Shown: in pieces, positions 6,423 through 8,852 of the stretch
How positions within the stretch are numbered: position 1 is the stretch's first letter
How the letters are laid out: every line of letters starts with the position of its first letter
Assembly: GCA_030040955.1 (NCBI GenBank)
Contig: JASHSH010000342.1
Location: 1 to 8,852, forward strand
Length of the DNA: 8,852 bases
Source: Rhodospirillales bacterium
Lineage (GTDB): Bacteria; Pseudomonadota; Alphaproteobacteria; Rhodospirillales; Magnetospirillaceae
Direction: 5' to 3'
Translations under genes and position numbers: made by a program
The notes under the pieces: model-generated
The model's input: the letters and a program-made list of their open reading frames with translations, nothing else
The model's database searches: none
What the model was told of the DNA's origin: nothing

Positions 6423-8057
6423 ATGCGGGCAGCCGAGGAATCCGCGCCGGCCGGGTCGGGTCCGGCGTTCGATTACGTCATCATCGGCGCGGGCACGGCC
6501 GGCTGCCTGCTGGCCAACCGGTTGACCGCGTCGGGCCGGCACCGCGTCCTCCTGCTCGAAGCGGGCGGGCACGACGATTGGATCTGGTTCCACATCCCGG
6601 TCGGCTATCTCTATGCAATGGGCAATCCGCGCGCCGACTGGTGCTACCGCACCGAGCCGGAGCCCGGGCTGAACGGCCGCTCGCTCGGCTATCCGCGCGG
6701 CAAGGTGATCGGCGGCTGCTCGGCGATCAACGGCATGATCTACATGCGCGGCCAGGCGGCCGACTACGATCATTGGCGCCAGCTCGGCAATCCGGGCTGG
6801 GGTTGGGACGAGGTGCTGCCCCATTTCCTGCGCAGCGAGGATCGCGCCGGCGCGCCCGATCCGGCGCACGGCAAGGGCGGCGAGGTACGCGTCGAGCGGA
6901 TGCGGCTCTCCTGGAAGGTGCTCGACCTGTTCCGCGCGGCCGCCGCCGAGCGGGGCATCCCGCCGGTCGAGGATTTCAACACCGGCGACAATGAAGGGGT
7001 CGGCTATTTCGAGGTCAACCAGAAGCGCGGGCTGCGCTGGTCGGCCGCCGCCGCCTTCCTCAAGCCGATCGAGGGCCGGCCCAATCTCACGCTATGGACC
7101 GGCGCGCATGTCCGCCGAATTCTGTTCGAAGGAAGCCGCGCCGGCGCCATCGAGCTCGACCATGAGGGACGGACCAAGAAGGTCGGCTGGGGACGCGAGT
7201 TGATCCTCGCCGCCGGCGCGATCAACACGCCGCAACTGCTCCAGCTTTCCGGCGTCGGCCCGCCCGATCTGCTGGCGGAGCACGGAATCGCGACGCTGCA
7301 TGCGCTGCCCGGCGTGGGCGAGAACCTGCAAGACCATCTCCAGCTGCGCATGATCTACAAGGTGACCGGCCTGCCCACGCTGAACCAGCGGGCGAACTCG
7401 GCGCTGGGACGGATCGGCATGGCGCTCGAATACGCACTGTTCCGCACCGGGCCGATGACGATGGCGCCGTCGCAGATGGGCGGCTTCACCCGCTCCGCGC
7501 CGGAGCATGCCACGCCGAATCTCGAATTCCACGTCCAACCGCTCAGCCTCGACAAGTTCGGCGAGCCGCTGCACTCCTTTCCGGCCTTCACCGCGACCGC
7601 CTGCAATCTGCGTCCGCGCAGCCGCGGCCATGTGCGCCTGAAAAGCCCGGACTTCCGGGCCGCGCCGGCGATCCGCCCGAACTATCTGGCCGACCCCGAG
7701 GACCGCCGCGTCGCAATCGCCGCGATCCGCCTCTTGCGCCGGATCGTGACCGGCAGCCGCGCCTATGCGCCCTACGCGCCCGAGGAATTCCGTCCCGGCG
7801 CGCATCTCACCTCCGACGGGGAGCTTGCGCATGCCGCCGGCGATATCGGCACCACGATTTTCCACCCGGTCGGCACCTGCAAGATGGGCGAGGACGCGAT
7901 GGCGGTGGTGGATGCGCGGCTGCGGCTGCGCGGCATGGCCGGCCTGCGCATCGCGGACGCCTCGATCATGCCGACGATCACCTCGGGCAATACCAACGCG
8001 CCGACCACGATGATCGCCGAGAAGGCGGCCGCGATGATCCTGGAGGACGCGCGGTGA
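6423..8057 (+). CDS. GMC-family FAD-dependent oxidoreductase (alcohol/choline dehydrogenase-like)
   Basis: A 544-residue FAD enzyme of the glucose-methanol-choline family, full length, which oxidises an alcohol to an aldehyde or acid. The FAD dinucleotide motif is GAGTAG (22-27) with the ribose-binding acid in LLLEAGG (43-49). GMC signature 1 covers PRGKVIGGCSAINGMIYMRG (91-110) and signature 2 GAINTPQLLQLSGVG (265-279). The active-site His is H481 in HPVGTCKMG, with Asn525 in SGNTNAP as the second catalytic residue. There is no signal peptide, so it is cytoplasmic or loosely membrane-attached. ATG at 6423 has GAGGGGAGG immediately ahead; an in-frame start at 6312 would add 37 residues of junk-like sequence overlapping the Abi-like gene. 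Formate-THF ligase follows after 75 nt on the same strand. Sequence alone does not separate choline, aliphatic-alcohol and polyethylene-glycol dehydrogenases. Confidence 0.92.
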   Translation: MRAAEESAPAGSGPAFDYVIIGAGTAGCLLANRLTASGRHRVLLLEAGGHDDWIWFHIPVGYLYAMGNPRADWCYRTEPEPGLNGRSLGYPRGKVIGGCSAINGMIYMRGQAADYDHWRQLGNPGWGWDEVLPHFLRSEDRAGAPDPAHGKGGEVRVERMRLSWKVLDLFRAAAAERGIPPVEDFNTGDNEGVGYFEVNQKRGLRWSAAAAFLKPIEGRPNLTLWTGAHVRRILFEGSRAGAIELDHEGRTKKVGWGRELILAAGAINTPQLLQLSGVGPPDLLAEHGIATLHALPGVGENLQDHLQLRMIYKVTGLPTLNQRANSALGRIGMALEYALFRTGPMTMAPSQMGGFTRSAPEHATPNLEFHVQPLSLDKFGEPLHSFPAFTATACNLRPRSRGHVRLKSPDFRAAPAIRPNYLADPEDRRVAIAAIRLLRRIVTGSRAYAPYAPEEFRPGAHLTSDGELAHAAGDIGTTIFHPVGTCKMGEDAMAVVDARLRLRGMAGLRIADASIMPTITSGNTNAPTTMIAEKAAAMILEDAR

Positions 8058-8085
8058 CACCGCGCCGTCGCGCCCCTTGACGGAC

Positions 8086-8098
8086 CCCGCCGGGCGGG
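8086..8098. repeat. Short GC dyad CCCGC-N3-GCGGG between the GMC gene and fhs
   Basis: A 5-bp inverted repeat just after TTGACG (8077-8082). It has no T-run, so a terminator is unlikely. TTGACG could be a -35 box for fhs, but no good -10 lies 16-18 bp downstream (TTGGCT at 8100). Read-through from the GMC gene is as likely. Confidence 0.2.
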
Positions 8099-8132
8099 CT
8101 TGGCTGCGCGCGCATCCGCAGCCGGAACGAGC

Positions 8133-8852
8133 ATGACGCCCGACGCCTCCCGCGACCAGCACGCGCGCCCCAAAACCGATCTCGAAATCTCGCAGGCCGC
8201 GCGGCTGCGCCCGATCGCCGAGCTGGCGCGCGAGCGGCTCGGCATTCCACCCGACTCGCTGATCCCCTACGGCCACACCAAGGCGAAGATCCCGCTCGCA
8301 TACTTGCGCACGCTGGAAGGCCGGCCGAACGGCAAGCTGATTCTGGTCACGGCGATCTCGCCGACCCCGGCGGGCGAGGGCAAGACCACCACCACCATCG
8401 GGCTGGCCGACGCGCTCAACCGCATCGGCAAGAAGGCGCTGGTCTGCCTGCGCGAGCCCAGCCTCGGCCCCTGCTTCGGGCAGAAGGGCGGAGCGACCGG
8501 CGGCGGCTACGCCCAGGTCGCGCCGATGGAGGAGATCAACCTCCATTTCACCGGCGATTTCCACGCCATCGCGGCGGCCAACAATCTGCTCGCCGCGATG
8601 CTCGACAATCACGTCTACTGGGGCATCAAGCTCGGCCTCGATCCGCGCCGCATCGCCTGGCGCCGCTGCGTCGACATGAACGACCGCGCCCTGCGCCGCG
8701 CCGTGATCGCGCTGGGCGGACCGGCCAACGGCTATCCGCGCGAGGACGCGTTCGACATCGCGGTCGCCTCCGAGGTGATGGCGATCTTCTGCCTGGCCTC
8801 GGACCTCGCCGATCTGCGCCGCCGCCTCGGCGCGATCGTGGTCGGCGAGACC
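8133..8852 (+). CDS. fhs: Formate-tetrahydrofolate ligase (N-terminal 240 residues, truncated by window edge)
   Basis: Cytoplasmic enzyme joining formate to tetrahydrofolate with ATP to give 10-formyl-THF, an entry of formate into C1 metabolism. The reading frame is open from ATG 8133 to the window end, 240 of the usual roughly 555 residues. Diagnostic blocks are LIPYGHTKAKI (43-53), the P-loop-like TPAGEGKTTTTIGL (77-90), and REPSLGPCFGQKGGATGGGYAQVAPMEE (107-134, given as key residues), followed by INLHFTGDFHAI. The ribosome site is weak (GGAACGA, 2-3 nt before the ATG), so expression may rely on read-through from the GMC gene 75 nt upstream. The neighbourhood fits a C1-oxidation role if the GMC substrate yields formaldehyde or formate, but that is inference; fhs is also a housekeeping gene in many bacteria. 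Confidence 0.96.
   Translation, partial: MTPDASRDQHARPKTDLEISQAARLRPIAELARERLGIPPDSLIPYGHTKAKIPLAYLRTLEGRPNGKLILVTAISPTPAGEGKTTTTIGLADALNRIGKKALVCLREPSLGPCFGQKGGATGGGYAQVAPMEEINLHFTGDFHAIAAANNLLAAMLDNHVYWGIKLGLDPRRIAWRRCVDMNDRALRRAVIALGGPANGYPREDAFDIAVASEVMAIFCLASDLADLRRRLGAIVVGET

Noticed and set aside
7092..8612. A 506-residue minus-strand open frame opposite the GMC and fhs genes
   Set aside because: It is a GC-rich antisense shadow with no family motifs, while both plus-strand genes have full diagnostic motifs.

Overview
GC-rich bacterial chromosomal DNA, most likely from an alphaproteobacterium. This rests on high GC, strong GC-ending codon use and gene content (an aromatic/acyl-type IclR regulator, a HAAT-family ABC transporter, a GMC oxidoreductase, formate-THF ligase). 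I cannot name a genus.

Layout. (1) 1-4243, minus strand: a catabolic/uptake module. An IclR-family regulator (3270-4154) is followed 17 nt later by an acyl-CoA dehydrogenase (2038-3252). Then come a 21-codon ORF and a branched-chain-amino-acid-type ABC transporter: livG-type ATPase (975-1793), livF-type ATPase (268-975) and the start of a livH-type permease (1-271, running off the window). The last four reading frames overlap by ATGA/GTGA and are probably translationally coupled. Two nearly identical 27-bp three-half-site operators, each 4 bp upstream of a TTGAC box, precede the regulator operon (4217-4243) and the transporter operon (1994-2020). They look like the binding sites of the IclR protein and define a local regulon: import a small carboxylic or aromatic acid, then oxidise its CoA thioester. 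(2) 4448-5335, plus strand: an exported dienelactone-hydrolase-like alpha/beta hydrolase with a Ser nucleophile. (3) 5336-6333: a compositionally different islet with lower GC and many A/T-ending codons. It carries an Abi-like HEPN-type protein (5671-6333), preceded by a short sequence (about 5594-5653) that can fold into an H-type pseudoknot, with a plausible promoter just upstream. This resembles an RNA-antitoxin/HEPN-toxin arrangement and is the most interesting part of the window. (4) 6423-8057: a GMC-family FAD alcohol/choline-type dehydrogenase. (5) 8133-8852: the first 240 codons of formate-tetrahydrofolate ligase, same strand, 75 nt downstream.

No tRNA, rRNA, CRISPR array, transposase or integrase was seen. 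Functions come from motifs read by eye; substrates are not determined.
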